64,000 nt of DNA from Ephemerocybe angulata (GCA_013368325.1 JAACJK010000164.1:248001-312000), one strand, 5' to 3'; positions 21,874 through 34,085 are shown, counted from the stretch's first letter. The notes: generated by a model not told the origin, from the sequence alone. A program made the numbers and translations.

Positions 21874-21901
21874 AGAGATAGAATAGACACTCACAGAAAA
21901 G

Positions 21902-22675
21902 TTAAGTTGAAATCATAGCCTGCAGCGGCGGCATGGCAGTCGCTATTGGGCGCCACTTGTCCCTCGCGGGCATCGTCTCCCCGTACACCCAGTTATCCTC
22001 GTGCATGTCGCTCGAGACGCCAGCATCGCAATCTTCGACATACACCCCGACACCAGCCTCGTCCGGATGGAGTAGCATCGCAAAGGAGCCGCGTTCGTCC
22101 TCCTCCTCCTGAACCTTAAGCTTTTGGAGCGCGTGCATGAGGTCGTCAGCCAAAGGCGTGGAATTGGGGGGGTCTTCCAAGATTTGCTCCCAGCCAACAG
22201 GTGGGGATCCGGGAGGCGAGATCAAGAAGTTCTTCTCGATTGGTGGAGGCGCTAGGTAGCTGGACTCTGGCACAACATTGGCCATGTCCTTTGCGACGAG
22301 GGGATTGGGGTCTGCGCGGAAGACCCGTAGGGTAACCTCAGGGCTGAAAAATGAGATAAATCAAAGGTGTCACAACAGAAATTGGGTAAAAACGTACTGT
22401 TCTTGGGTTGCATGTAGGTTAATTGGATCACAGTGGAGCTTAGCGGTCTCAGCACAGCTGTCCAACTCGAACACCACGATGACCCGTCCAAAGCCCGGCA
22501 ACGGCACCCATTGATTTATAGCGCCATAACTTGCGAAATGATCGCGAAGAAGACTTAGGATAATAGGGTCGAAAAACGATCTTGGAAGGCCGGTAACCGC
22601 GACAGTGTTGGTCGCTTCAGTCTGGGGAGAACGAGGAGGGGATGGTGGTGATGAAAGGGACAATTCTACGGCCAT
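21902..22675 (-). CDS. Calcipressin (calcineurin regulator, RCAN family)
   Basis: Binds and modulates calcineurin, the Ca2+/calmodulin-dependent phosphatase. Two coding exons: the first (from 22675) carries an RRM-like fold with NTVAVTGLPRSFFDP, FASYGAINQWVPLPGFGR and VIVVFELDSCAETAK. The intron starts GTACGT after ...HATQEQ and ends TTTTTCAG. The second exon reads PEVTLRVFRADPNPL then the family signature FLISPPGSPPVGWE (Ser-Pro repeats that are phosphorylated in homologues), followed by an acidic segment and a C-terminus ending LQAMIST. Length (about 230 residues) fits fungal calcipressins. The 3' UTR appears to contain two introns that carry snoRNA-like elements, so this gene or an overlapping non-coding transcript would be their host. 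Confidence 0.92.
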
Positions 22676-23113
22676 TAATCGTTGGTTAAGATAGACGACC
22701 TGCGACGAAAACGGCGTTGAAAGAGGGGGATGGAGGGAGGAAGATATGGGACCGCAACGAAAAACGACGATTTTATAAAACTTTAGATGATCGCCGATTT
22801 GTCACCCTGATGCTGTGCGGCACTTGCCGGGCAGTGCTGCTCCGCTCATCGGCTGAGGCTTCGCCGAGGCTGTTTTGGCTGCGCGAGCGCTAAAACCCAT
22901 AGTCGTGTGCTTCGAACTGGTCGGTAGAACGCTGTGCGCAGTCACCGGGCTCCAGCCACTTTACAGCTTTGGTGGATATTAAGAGTCTACATGTGTACAG
23001 ATTGGGTTTAAAAGTCCGTGTGCTCGCAGGGGGTACTAATACCAGGCTGCCGCAGTGAACAAGGCAAGAACAAGGTCCACTCGGCGGTGCATCCTTCCTC
23101 AGGAGACGTCATC
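22676..23113. other. Intergenic, calcipressin promoter and CCDC124 3' flank
   Basis: 440 bp between two minus-strand genes. No domain, repeat or RNA gene recognised. Confidence 0.4.
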
Positions 23114-24234
23114 TAGCCTCGTTTCTCGCGCAGTCGTTGCTCAACCTCAGCCTTCTTCTTGTTGAGCGCCTCCAGCTTCTCCTCCTTGGACGCGTCGTAA
23201 GAGACCGTCGTTTGATTATAACTGAATTGCCATTAGCCTCAAGGTCGACACCGGATAGGAAGAAGTCATACGGATTCTCAGGAGACTTTTGGAACTGCTT
23301 GTAGATTAAATCCTGTATATCAGAGGTGTAAGTAGAGGCAGAGTACGGAGATTGAGGTCCCGAACCTTGTATTGTTGCAGTCTCAATCCAGGATGCTATG
23401 AACGATATTAGCATCTCGGGCATCACAATGGTTTACAGCAAAACACATACATCGACCCTCAGCTTTGGTAGTTCACGTTCAGTGTAGGCTTCCAATGCAC
23501 CCTAGACACCAACTTAGCACATATCAAGAACGTGGAGTTACACCATAACTTACCTTGAACCGTCTCTGTGGACAGACAGGTATCCAGTATAAGAATAAGT
23601 CTGTCAGAAAAAGCATGGCTGCGTACCTCCGGATGGCGTTCGAGACCAGCAGCTTGTTGCCCGACGCTAGCCTTGTCCATCTTCGCAGTCACGATCTCCA
23701 TTAGATCGAGAGCATTATCAATACCAGTCGCCGTATAACTCTCCGGCTCCTCGTGAGGTGCATCCCTAGGTGCATCCTTCGGTGATTCAGACCCACTGGC
23801 GAGACCTCCTCCAGCAGCAATTGCACCAGGACCTGCAGGCCGGATCGGCTGTTTACCCTTACTCCCTGCCTTAGGTGCAGCCTTGACCTTCGCCGGCTGG
23901 CTTGCCTCCTCCACAGCGAGGAGTCGGGCGTTCTCAGCCTTCCTCGCAAGCTCAGCTTTACGCTTCTCTTCTGCGTCGGCCTTCTTGGCCTTCGCACCCT
24001 TGACGTCCTTGTCGGTCCAGGCATCGGCTTCCTTACGTTCCTGTACGATGGCGGGCGGGTACGCAGGGGATACGCAGCGGAAGAGTGAAGGCACAGTTGA
24101 GTTTGGGATTCAGCTTTAGGTGAGATCGGGAGACGAACCCTCTCCTCTGCTGCAGCTGCAGCCTTCTTGTTCTCGTTATCTGCCTTCTTGGCCCGCCCTG
24201 ACTCCTTCTTCGCGTTTCCTCCCTTGGGTGCCAT
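23114..24234 (-). CDS. CCDC124/Oxs1 (Lso2-related) ribosome-associated protein
   Basis: Homologue of coiled-coil protein CCDC124, which in other eukaryotes binds idle ribosomes and aids recovery from stationary phase or stress. Start MAPKGGNAKKESGRAKKADNEN at 24234. A long Lys/Ala/Glu-rich helix forms the N-terminal half (DVKGAKAKKADAEEKRKAEL, LARKAENARLLAVEE). The conserved C-terminal domain is split over several short exons: DNALDLMEIVTAKMDKASV, RRFKGALEAYTERELPKLR, LRLQQYKDLIYKQFQKSPENP, ending KAEVEQRLREKRG. At least five introns, some with short exons, so exact borders are approximate. Upstream in-frame ATG near 24276 would add 14 residues with no similarity; 24234 is preferred because MAPKGG is typical of the family. 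Confidence 0.88.
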
Positions 24235-25138
24235 TTCTGGGTCGCTGTGGTTTCGAATACTGAGGGCAGTAAGCATGACAGTCGAATTATTATTGATTTA
24301 GAGAAAGAGACCGCAGAACTCACACAGAATATGTTGGATTCTCTGTAGATCTGGTGGGTGAAGATGAGTAGGATGTGGTGGTAAGTGTTCAAGAGTATAT
24401 GGACGATCGTGGTCGCGATCTCCCAGTCCGCGATGACTCAATCTTATCTTATCAGATTAGAGTAATCATTGATTTCATCATCATCTACCAGACCAACGCG
24501 CGGAAGCGCGCAGACCCCAACGAAAGGTGGCCTGGAGCTTGCTGTTTCCACGTCGCGGTGAGATTTGAACTTATAACATAACTCGAGGCGCTGCCGTTGA
24601 GACGATGCTGAGGCTGGGCGCCCTTGGTATAACGTACGATCTTCCCACTTGTGAAATCCTTTCTAACATAACAGAGATGGTTTGGACCCCTGCTTCAAGA
24701 TTAGCGCCCTCCGAATCGATACCACGACCATGCAGTAGAAGAGGTATCAGTCTAATGCAACCTTTGCCTGGGTACGTGAGCTCAACAGGCCCTGAATAAA
24801 CAAAGTGAGCCCTCACCTTCCCAATCACATCCGCTCAGAACGTAAGATTGATAAAAGGAAGTCTGATAGTACATGGGAGATTGCACTCCAATTTGAACTT
24901 AGGGGAGGTTCTGCATAGACAGAACGACGCCCTAGTCGGAGCATCGACCTGGAGTATGACCGAAAACGGCATTGTACAGTCGTCAACATGGCTTCTTTGA
25001 CGGAAACTGATTCGAAGTCTAGATCTCTGACAAGGGCAAAACATGCATGGGCGGCTTTAAGTTCGCCAATGTTAGAGTCCTCGGAGACATTCCCCAAACC
25101 ATACTTCCTTCTTCCACCACATCTCTTGCTGTAGTGAC
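24235..25138. other. Divergent intergenic region
   Basis: Promoters of CCDC124 (minus) and the DUF6533 gene (plus) lie here. A 90-codon minus ORF at 24825-25097 has no domain. A tRNA 3'-half-like sequence near 24550-24580 does not fold properly (see rejected items). Confidence 0.4.
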
Positions 25139-26866
25139 ATGGACCTAGGGTCAGTATTCAAGAAACTCATAGAAGCGGGATACCAGCAGCAGAACGTGAA
25201 GGTGAGCGATGGCCCGGGACTAAAACTGGAGCTCTCAACACCTGATATCAATCATCTTTGCTTCGCAGTATGCATTTGGTGAGCTAGAAAGCCATAATTC
25301 GACTTCCTGGCCTACTCACGCATATTCTCAGTCGCAAGTCTCGCATTCGTCGTGCGTGCATTGCTCCGTTGTGTAGAAAACCTCACGGCAATTGAAGCAC
25401 TTTCACATCGGTCTAGTTGGCGGACGCCATGCACTGTTTTCCACTTGAGGTCAGCCTCGTTCCAACGCGATAGCCTCTCACCCGAAGCTAAAATAATTTA
25501 ACATCAAGGTCAAGCTGATATGGGGCTCCAAATGGAACATGGGCAAAGTCTTGTACCTCCTATCCCGTTACCTCGTTTTTGTGACTATAACCATCCCGGA
25601 AGTTTGTACGTCTACCGCCGACAAGTGCTTTTGTAAGGACAGTTGTGCTAAAGGCTTCTAGACAATCTCTCTCCGAATCTTTCAGTAGAGGTGCGGTACC
25701 TAGTCCATTTCCCCATATCATAGCGACTTATCGTGGAGAAGCAATGTCGATTAACCTTCGCTTCGGGCTCTGATGAGTCGACCGCTTATAAGGGCCTCAG
25801 GTTACCAGCTCCCCTCACACACAATTTTTATTTGTAGTAATGGTAGTGGTCGTGGTTACAGTATCAGAAGGTACAGTTCAGTCATCGCAAATACGCATGG
25901 GATACCACTCACGTCAGCTCAATCAGCCATTCTATTCCTACGCGTCTATGCGCTTGGAGGGCGAAGTCGAGCAATAGGTATCTTTCTGGCGATACTATAC
26001 CTGGTACGTAGCGTCAAATTTTATCTACGACCAAGCGAGCTCCTAACTTCAGGCATCGTTTCCAAGGGTATTCACAGTGCTGTCTTCGCGTCACTCGCCA
26101 AGTTCATTTTGTCAATCGAATGTATGCAACCTCTTACCTGATCCTAGACTTCCATCTGATAACCTCATCACTTATATTGGATAGACGGCGCCTCTCCGCT
26201 GCCCATCATCTCATGTTTCCCTATCAAGTCAAACAACAAGTTGCTGTCGATTGTTTTCATATTGCTTTTGGTCAGTGAGCTCGGTACGTGAACCCATTGT
26301 AAACCCATCTCGTTTTCATTCACATCTTATCCCGTAGTGATTCTGATTATGACCTTTTGGCTGTGCTTCGCGAAGCACCAAAGCACAAAGAGCCCGCTGG
26401 TGGCTACGTTCTACAAGGATGGCCTATTCTACTTCCTGCTCCTCTCCGGTAGGTTGTCCTCCCCTCTACTTGCGCATCTCCTGAGGACCTTTTATTGAAG
26501 CTGTTTCAACTGGGAATATCATCTGCAATCTCGTCGCGCCGGTACGTACAAAAATTGACGTCTCGACCACTCAACTGACGATTGCCTTTTGGGTGCAGCT
26601 TCCGTACATCTACCTACTCGCAATGTAAGTACATTTCGAGTCGACATGCATAATGAGAGGGAATTAACGAGACCCTATGTAGCCCGCAGATGGTCCTCCA
26701 CTCAGCACTCTCCACGCGCATGGTCCTCCACATCCGAAAACTGGGCAATGGAGTCTACGATACCAAAGGCGAAATTCCCCTCACTTCTCTCGACCTCTCT
26801 GGGTCTGAGGGCACGGCACAGTCGATGCGCTTCGCTGCGAAGGCGACTGCCGATTATGACCATTGA
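25139..26866 (+). CDS. DUF6533 seven-helix membrane protein, copy 1
   Basis: Basidiomycete-expanded membrane family of unknown function, N-terminal DUF6533. Start MDLGSVFKKLIEAGYQQQNVK, then many short exons. Recognisable pieces: the early helix FVASLAFVV, the DUF6533 core VKLIWGSKWNMGKVLYLLSRYLVF, the family signature LRVYALGGRSRAIGIFLAILYL, then YKDGLIYF, a short exon ending NLVAP, LPYIYLLAI, and the last exon PQMVLHSALSTRMVLHIRKL with a hydrophilic C-terminus ending at TGA 26864-26866. The LSTRM.LHIRK motif is shared with the two paralogues in this window. The gene converges tail to tail with copy 2 (290 bp apart). Coordinates of inner exons are approximate; start and stop are well supported. 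Confidence 0.75.
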
Positions 26867-27155
26867 ACTTGAACGAATCATCCATATAAACCTCCCATGT
26901 AAACCTCCCATGTAACTTATCGCTGTAAATCCACTGTATATGTACCGACCCCATCTAATGCATGATGCTACTTCAATGAACAATCAGCGCAGAGCTTACG
27001 CAAGGCGCTTTAAGTTTGGCCATATACTAACCCGTTTTGGCGATTGGCGCCAGCTAAGCGCCCATGGTAACAGTTGATGGCGCCTATGACTGTGCCTCAT
27101 TGTGCTCAGATAGGTAAGCAGTACGCTAAATCTTTATAGTAGTCGAGATGACGGT

Positions 27156-28960
27156 CTATGTGGACATGGTGTGCGTGGCATTGCGGACCTGCCACTGCTC
27201 GGCTGCAATCCTCGTACTGTCAAGGTCGGAAAGCGGCCTGCCATCAGTGCCGTATGCCCCACCGCTGTGCATCCGGATTTGTAGGATCATTCGTGTCGAG
27301 AGGATTGAGTGAAACACTCGTTGTGGGCTTTATCCAAAATACGTTCAACACTAAATAAAGGGGGAAAGGGCAAGTTACTCACATCGCAAACAGATACATG
27401 AATCCCAGCTGTATGTCATGTTCGAGTGGATCATTAGCCTAAGAGTCAAGAACGGCAGGGAGCCAGAGGGCTTACTGGTGCAGTGAGATTGCATATTATA
27501 TTACCGGCTGAGAAGGCTTCGAGCGTGGCGAACGTCAAGTATCAGTACAAGACGGGAGTGGATCCGACCGAGTCATACTACTCACCTCCGAGAAGAACGA
27601 AGTAGAACAGACCATCACGATAAAATGTTGAAAGTAGCGGGCTATTAGACTGCCTGTACTTGGTGACCCCAATCCAGATGGTAATTACTGTGATGACTAG
27701 CAAGACGAAGAACTTATGGTAAGCCATTGCACGAAGTGAGCTGACCCGGGAAACCTACCCATTTCGCTGCACAGTATTAAGATAAACACAATGGACAGCA
27801 TCCTGCTCTCCGCTTGCACCGGGAGGCACGAAGTAATGTTCGGAAAAGGGGAAGGCACGTCTAACAAGCATCGAAGAACAGTGTCACGTTAGCGCTGCGA
27901 TAACTGGTATCTTACCCGCCTTGAGGAGAAAATTCGTACATTTGAGAGAGATCAGAAACCTTGCATGGGCAACGTATAGCGCGCCGTGAACACCCTATAA
28001 TCCACAAGAGTAAATCAAGGTTGGGTGAAGATAGGAACCCATGACCGCACTAGGGAGATAAAGGGTGCGTTGGCCATGGGGAGGGACGTACAAGAAACAT
28101 TGTGGCCAGGAATGCAGCACGCCAGCGACCTTGACCCATGAGGGCGTACACCCGAAGGTAGAGAATGGCTGCGGAGAGTAATTAGACTTGTGGATGCCTG
28201 AGTGACTTGCACTGGGCCACGTTTTGCGTACATTCGGCTATGACAGTCCCGGTAATAGACATGACTAGGGCCAATGGATTACCTTGGTAAGCGGGTTTCC
28301 GTTCTTTGGTTACGTGCCATGAAGCTCACGAGATGCACTGGCAAAGACACCCTGGCAAGCCTGGGCGTAATTATATGTGAGCTATTAGTCAAAGGTGCTT
28401 TAGGTTGGGGATAATTACCGCTACAGTCAAACCTGGGTGGGCAGTATCTGCAAATGTGGGCCTGGTGAGCATGACTTGAAGGCAACATATCATCTCTGAA
28501 AGTTTCTTACGCACAGACAGCAGTGAGGGCTCCATCAATGAATATCGCGTATCGGGAGAGAAGAAAGAGTATCTTTACCGCATTCCACTTGGAAGGCCAT
28601 ATTAATCGAACCTATCAAGGGCCCAAAATTCACCAAATATTCTAACTAGAAGCGACCAGTGTACCTCAGTAGGGAGGTGATGCAAGGTTTCAGCTCCCTA
28701 TTCTCTCCCCGTGAGTATTCCGTCAATGGGAGAATGAGCAGAAAAACCTACTGCCAAGGCGACAACGGCGACTGAGAATAGCGAAAGAGGTCAGATAATG
28801 GAGAGTAAATTATTCTCGTTCCTACATGTTAAATACTATTTTTGCGTAAGTTTCAAACGTTTTGTGAACTCCAGTTGTTGAAGTGGGAGTGTATACTGAC
28901 ATCTGTGTACAGCTGAGCTTCCGCAGTCGCTACGAATTGGGGGAGCTGGGCTGGATCCAT
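27156..28960 (-). CDS. DUF6533 seven-helix membrane protein, copy 2
   Basis: Paralogue of the gene at 25139-26866, in opposite orientation. Probable start MDPAQLPQFVATAEAQLY at 28960, followed by an exon reading VAVVALAV. The middle is split into small exons. The segment ITIWIGVTKYRQSNSPLLSTFYRDGLFYFVLL (about 27590-27710) is the conserved late helix region with the FYRDGL.YF motif. After GFMYLFAM comes an intron and the final exon PQRVFHSILSTRMILQIRM..., ending at TAG 27156-27158. The N-terminal exon is weaker than the C-terminal ones. No stop interrupts the exons I could follow, so I treat it as functional, but several inner exons were not traced. Confidence 0.6.
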
Positions 28961-29541
28961 CGAGTATAGTAGAGCACAAAAGTACGAGAATGGAGATGGG
29001 GCACAAAGATGAAAAACGGACACTGATATATGCATTCCGACAATCCGGTTGTTGACACGAAAGTACGGCTCGGCGTCAACCATAACAAAAATCCGACGAT
29101 GGAATCGACGAGAACGGGGATTGGTAATGCTGAACCCAGCCAGAAGCAGGTTTTAACTTTTCTCACCAATGAGAAGCCCGCCAACTAAGGAATGAACAAT
29201 CAATCTGACCGTTTTCGGCTTCCGTCCTTTAAGCGCCCAATGATGAAAGAGGCATTTATCAGGTTCGAGAGGCGCTGCGCGCGATATCAGCACTTTGAGA
29301 ACCAACAGCGAACAGGCCGTCGGGACGCCCTAGGACACACTGCCTTATGGTAGTATCCAGCTGATACCACAGCGGGTATCACTGAGAAGGTCGGGCGGGC
29401 TCGAAGGGAGTTGCCATTGCGCCAGCTTTTCTGCTGCCCATTCACTGAGCACATAAGTGAGGGAGGGAGAACCACAACAAAATCATAATTATCTACATCG
29501 AGAACCAAGCAGATAGCTCTGTACAATTTAGAGGAGGCAGA
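28961..29541. other. Intergenic, 5' of DUF6533 copy 2 and 3' of CWC22
   Basis: 580 bp, no domain or repeat recognised. Confidence 0.35.
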
Positions 29542-32513
29542 CTACCTCCTTCTCTCGTACCCTCCATCGCCCCGCCTCTCGCTTTCCCCCACAGGTCCTC
29601 CCCCAGCCTTCGCCACGAAGGGTGGTGGGGCACCCTTCCTCAAATGCGGAGGTGGGGAACGCGAGTCGTCTCGCCCGCCCCCGTTCCTTCCATGTCCGCG
29701 ATCCCTATCTTTGTCCCTCATATCCCTTCCTTTCTCGCGTTCTCGTTCGCGTTCTCGCGGTGGAGGAGACGGCGAGTCCCTGGGGGCCCTGCGCTCATCT
29801 CTCTCCCTCCCAGTAGGCGACGGTCTTCTGTTTCCAAACCTGGGTGGGGGAGGGGGTGACCTCGACCGATGCCGACCTGCGTCCCTCCTGGGGGGAGGAA
29901 CTCGGCCGTCAGGTCCATCCCTAACCCGCTCCTTCTCCCTCACATCCCTATCCCGCTCGTCGCGCCTGGGTGGAGGCGAGTGCTCCCTCTTGATCCCACT
30001 CCCACGAGGTGGTGCGGGAGGACTGCGGTCCCTTGCTCGGTAGTCTCGTTCTCTATTTGGAGAAGACCGTCGTCGAGGCGGGGTCGTGGAGCGCTCACGG
30101 TCTCTTCCACCACGCCTCACAGGAGGTGGACTCCTGCTCCGACTGCTGGATGCTCCTCTTCCTCCATTCCGTCTAGAAGTGTACTTCCTCCTGGAATCAA
30201 CGGACGAAGACCGGGATGGTGATCGTCGGCGTCTTCGTGGGGGAGAACGAGAACGGCCCGTGTCAGACTCGGAATCTGATAGAGAGGAGTCGGAATCGGA
30301 ATCGGAAGAAGTATCAGAATCTGAGTCGGAGGAGTCAGAGTCGGACGAAGAGGATTCAGCTTCGAGCATAGCGCGGCGTTGCTCCATGATGAGTTTAGGC
30401 GCATTCTATTGGGAAAGGTTGTCAGCATCGGTGTAATCAAGAAAGGGTCATTGAAGATACGAACCTTCAGCCATTCTCTCATATCCTCGGTCAGGATACC
30501 AAGGTTGATGGAAGTGAAGTAGTTGATGCTGAACCTTGTGTTCTTAGGGTTGTCCATGGGGAACATACTACTGCAGGCCCTCTTGACCTCCGGATCTTGG
30601 AAGCGCTCCTTCAGGGTGGCCAATCCCATGCTCTCCATCATCTCAGTCATGAGGATCTTGATGAAGATACGACTACTACTGGTAGTGTCGTCTTCGTTCA
30701 TCTTGACGCATTCAAAGCAGGCCCAGTTGATAGCGTCAGATGCGAAGAGGTGGCCGAAGAACCGGGCGATGTTTCGAAGTCGATTCGTCTCGTAGCGATG
30801 GATTGTGTTGTAGTAGGTGGTAAATGCTTCCTCAAAGCAGTCTGTCCAGACACGGTTGAGCCGACTGAACCTTTCTCCAACTAATCCATAGAACGTAGAG
30901 TAGGATCGCTCCTGAGAGCAACACTCGATGATCATGTTCACGAGTTCAATCTAGGGAAAAATGTCAGCTAAAGCATCCAGGCGGGAAACGCCACAACGCA
31001 CCTCTTCACCCTCTTGTAACTGGATCTTCAACAACTTGTGGACTGCTTCCTCGTAGTTGAGAGCGTTCATGATCGTCAGGTAGATTGTGCGGCGGAGGTT
31101 GACGAGGTTGGTTCCAGTCTTGTCCTCGATCCCTTCCTTGTCGGGCATGGCTACCATTTTTTCATGAGAAATCTGCCGACCACCTCATACACAAAGAGTG
31201 GCTCACCTTGCTCTTCATCAGATTCCTCGTCGCTAGAGTCCTCGTCTGAGTCATCCTCATCGTCTGAACCTTCACCCAAGATTTCTGCCTTGATAGCTTT
31301 GTACTTTTCCTCATGTTCCAAGAAGTCCGGGTCGAACTTGAAGATATCTAGATGAGATTTTAGATAACAGAAGAAAGGTACCCCAAAGAAGTGATACGCA
31401 CTGAGCCCTTCCTCGACTGGAAGTTTTTCCTCAAGCTGAACTTGGTGCGTAATCTGCTCCTCCTCTTCGACAAGGTCCAACCCCTCGGGAACAATTGGGT
31501 TGTCCTTGTACTTATCCTTCCGAACTTGCATCAACACTTCAATCATGTACTGAACACGCTGGCTGATGTTGCCTTCATTCAGCACGGCTCTGAAGCGTTC
31601 ATAGACCGTCGCGTTCGCCTTGGGGGAGTTCTCGGCAAGGAAAGCGCCGACTTCTCGCATGAAACCGACAGCAATTTCGATTGAATCATCAGTGGGCCGT
31701 TCAAGGAGAAGGACCAGTATTTGAAGCGCGATAATTTCGTGGGCCACGGTTTGGTTGACTAGGTGGGCAAGGAATGTCGTCGTGGAATGGCATACAATCT
31801 ATGGATACTGGGTAAGAGCGCGATGCTGGAGAAAGCAGAGCGACTACGCACCTTGTCGTTCCTTTTAAACGCCCTCCTAAACTGGCTGATGAGCCGATTG
31901 AGAAGCAGCTCTCCAACCTGCGGCAGTTTGGTGTTGACGACGGCGACAACACAAGCGAAGACCGGCGTGAATGGCAAACTGGCGGCCTGTGCCTTCATAA
32001 TGCTGCGAGCAAACAATCCCCGCCCTCGAATCAGGTTTTCTCCGAATAGTTCTGGGATGATTTGCTTGATATTTGCAATGTTGACTCGATTGACGATACC
32101 CGTTATGGATTTTCGCAGTGCGTCCCATGAAAGGCGCTGATATTCAGGAGAAGCTTTGTCTCCGGCGGCAGCAGCTTCTTGAAGGGCGCGTAGGCGCGCT
32201 GGAGGCATATAGACCCCCCCAGAACGGGTACCACTGCCCAACAATCTGGCAAATTCGGCCTTGGGGTCAAGAACTTGCGTCTCCGCGGGTGTTGCTGCCT
32301 CTTTCGCCGGTGCTGCTGCATTCTTGCCGTTCGCGGGTGATTGTGATCGTCTTCGTGTGGTTGGGGGCGCGTTGTCGGAACCTGGAGATGGAGACCTATT
32401 CGGAAACACAGAATACAATTGGTGCCAGCAAGAATTTAGGACTATGACGCTGCATACCTTTTTCTCTTCTGCTGCGAGCTCACGTCCACGTCCATCGATC
32501 CCTCCGGCGACAT
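29542..32513 (-). CDS. CWC22: Pre-mRNA splicing factor CWC22 with RS-rich tail
   Basis: Spliceosome component that, in homologues, escorts eIF4A3 and is needed for catalytic activation. The start MSPEGSMDVDVSSQQKRKR at 32513 precedes an intron (GTATGCAGCG...CGAATAG) and an ORF with AEFARLLGSGTRSGGVYMPPARLRAL. The MIF4G domain follows (LRKSITGIVNRVNIANIKQIIPELFGENLIRGRG, FTPVFACVVAVVNTKLP). Then come an acidic Asp/Ser/Glu linker, the MA3 domain (RTIYLTIMNALNYEEAVHKLLK) and the block ERFQDPEVKRACSSMFPMDNPKNTRFSINYF. The C-terminal ~280 residues form a Ser/Asp run and then a long RS/RD/RE- and Pro-rich tail, like that of metazoan CWC22 and absent from yeast Cwc22. At least six introns. Divergent from the LACTB2-like gene with only 373 bp between start codons. 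Confidence 0.92.
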
Positions 32514-32886
32514 TTCGATTTCTGGGTAGATTTGCGAGGGGTATTGGTTCGTGCAGGACCTGGCGGTGCACTGCAGAGTTTGTGGTCGGCAGCGATGTCT
32601 AAGACTCCAACGACGACGGTGAAACCAAGAGTGGCTGTGCTTAGATTCCCATGATATGCTTACTTAATCCATTCCACTGAATGCATTAATCAGCCCCTAT
32701 TGGTCGACTGTCACCTGGTACTGCGTCTCCTCCGGTTATTGACAACGTCTAAACGGTCAGTATTCACATGAAATGGCTCGAGTAGCATTCCTATATAATT
32801 CAAGATTGAAATATCCCTGTGGGTCACCGATCTGTGCTTTTCACCGCCAAACTTCGTCCACTGCAACAACCAAGTACGACGGGCAA
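32514..32886. promoter_or_regulatory. Bidirectional promoter, CWC22 / LACTB2-like
   Basis: The only sequence between two divergent start codons, so it must carry both core promoters. A TATATAATTC motif lies near 32792 facing the plus-strand gene. No other factor site is claimed. Confidence 0.55.
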
Positions 32887-34085
32887 ATGGCTGCTTTAGA
32901 ACACCTACCTGATGTCACGAAGGTGAGTAGGTTAAATCCAATGCAATATTAATGTCTGAAAATCTGCTAGTTAAGTGACAGGGTGATCCGAGTTTTGGGC
33001 CAGGTCTGTGTCCAACCGTTACCGGTGAGATCCACTATATATTGACGCTCAGAAACCCAGAACCCTGGCAAATTCACTCTTCAAGGTTAGCTGAAACTAA
33101 CCGTTTGTGCTCTGAAGGTGAAACTTACACTACATTAGGGACAAATGTATACCTTCTCGGGACGTCAAATCCATACATCCTCGTCGATGCCGGAGAAGGA
33201 AAGGACGAATTTATCCCAACGCTCACTTCCGCTTTTACCTCGGTCGCATCTCCCACAAATGCTGGGCTCCCGGACGTTTCTGATGTCATAATCTCCCACT
33301 GGCACCATGACCACGTTGGAGGCCTTCCCTCCGTTCTCGCTCTCTTGCAGAGACTGTGGTCTACTCGGAACCCATCTGCCCCCTTCCCAGCCCCGCGCCT
33401 CCACAAATTCCCCCTCAAAACAACCTCCGAAGCATCTTCCTCCTTTAACCGGCTCCCAGAGATCCTCTCCTCACTCCCTAAAGAGCTGTACACCCCATCA
33501 CCCTCTGGCTCCATCCTCCATGACTTGCATGACTCTCAAGTTTTCCAGACGGTCAGTAAGGATACGACTCTGCGCGTGCTCTACACCCCCGGCCACACGC
33601 ACGATTCCATATGCCTCCATATCCCCGAAGAGCGCGTCCTATACACTGCGGACACCGTTCTCGGTCAAGGGACCGCTGTCTTTGAGAACCTCGCTCTCTA
33701 CCTCACAAGCCTCAACAACATGCTCAAGTACGAAGACTTCGTGTCCCTACTCCCATCCCACGGACCCGTAGTGAAAGAGGGGAAAGACACTATTGCGACA
33801 TATATCAAGCACAGGCTTGAGCGCGAAGCGCAGGTTCTATCACTGCTTTCGACGCGTTCACCGCCTCCGGATGCGAATGGGGCTGGGGTGCAGTGGACCA
33901 CCTTGGGGATTGTCAAAGATCTATATGCTTCGTACCCGGAAAACCTCTGGATCCCCGCGATGAGGGGAATACTCCTTCACCTTGATAAACTTGAAGGGGA
34001 GGGAAAGGTGAAGAAGATCGGGGTTGAAGGTCAAGATCTGCAGGATGCCCAATGGGTTGTGGTATCAAGATCCCCGAGTTTGTGA
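32887..34085 (+). CDS. LACTB2-like metallo-beta-lactamase-fold hydrolase
   Basis: Zinc hydrolase of the LACTB2 group; the human homologue is a mitochondrial endoribonuclease. Four exons: MAALEHLPDVTK, LSDRVIRVLGQ, the tiny NPGKFTLQ, then the long remainder from about 33117. Splicing is supported because it restores the family N-terminus RVIRVLGQNPGKFTLQG. Metal ligands: SHWHHDHVGG (HxHxDH), the His in TPGHTHDSICLH, Asp in LYTADTVLGQG, and the last His in LLPSHGPVV. The C-terminal helical segment YIKHRLEREAQVLSLL and a winged-helix-like end (TTLGIVKDLYASYPENLW) are typical. Length is about 330 residues. All ligands are present, so an active enzyme is expected. Confidence 0.9.

Noticed and set aside
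24540..24600. Possible tRNA on the minus strand (AGTTCAAATCTCACCGCGACG)
   Set aside because: The T-loop-like GTTCAAATC is present, but the T stem does not pair and no matching 5' acceptor strand or anticodon arm was found. At most a relic.
24825..25097. 90-codon minus-strand ORF as a gene
   Set aside because: No domain, no splice context, and it overlaps the promoter of the DUF6533 gene. Likely chance.
29622..30436. Several plus-strand ORFs rich in Ser/Pro/Leu
   Set aside because: They are antisense shadows of the repetitive RS-coding region of CWC22.
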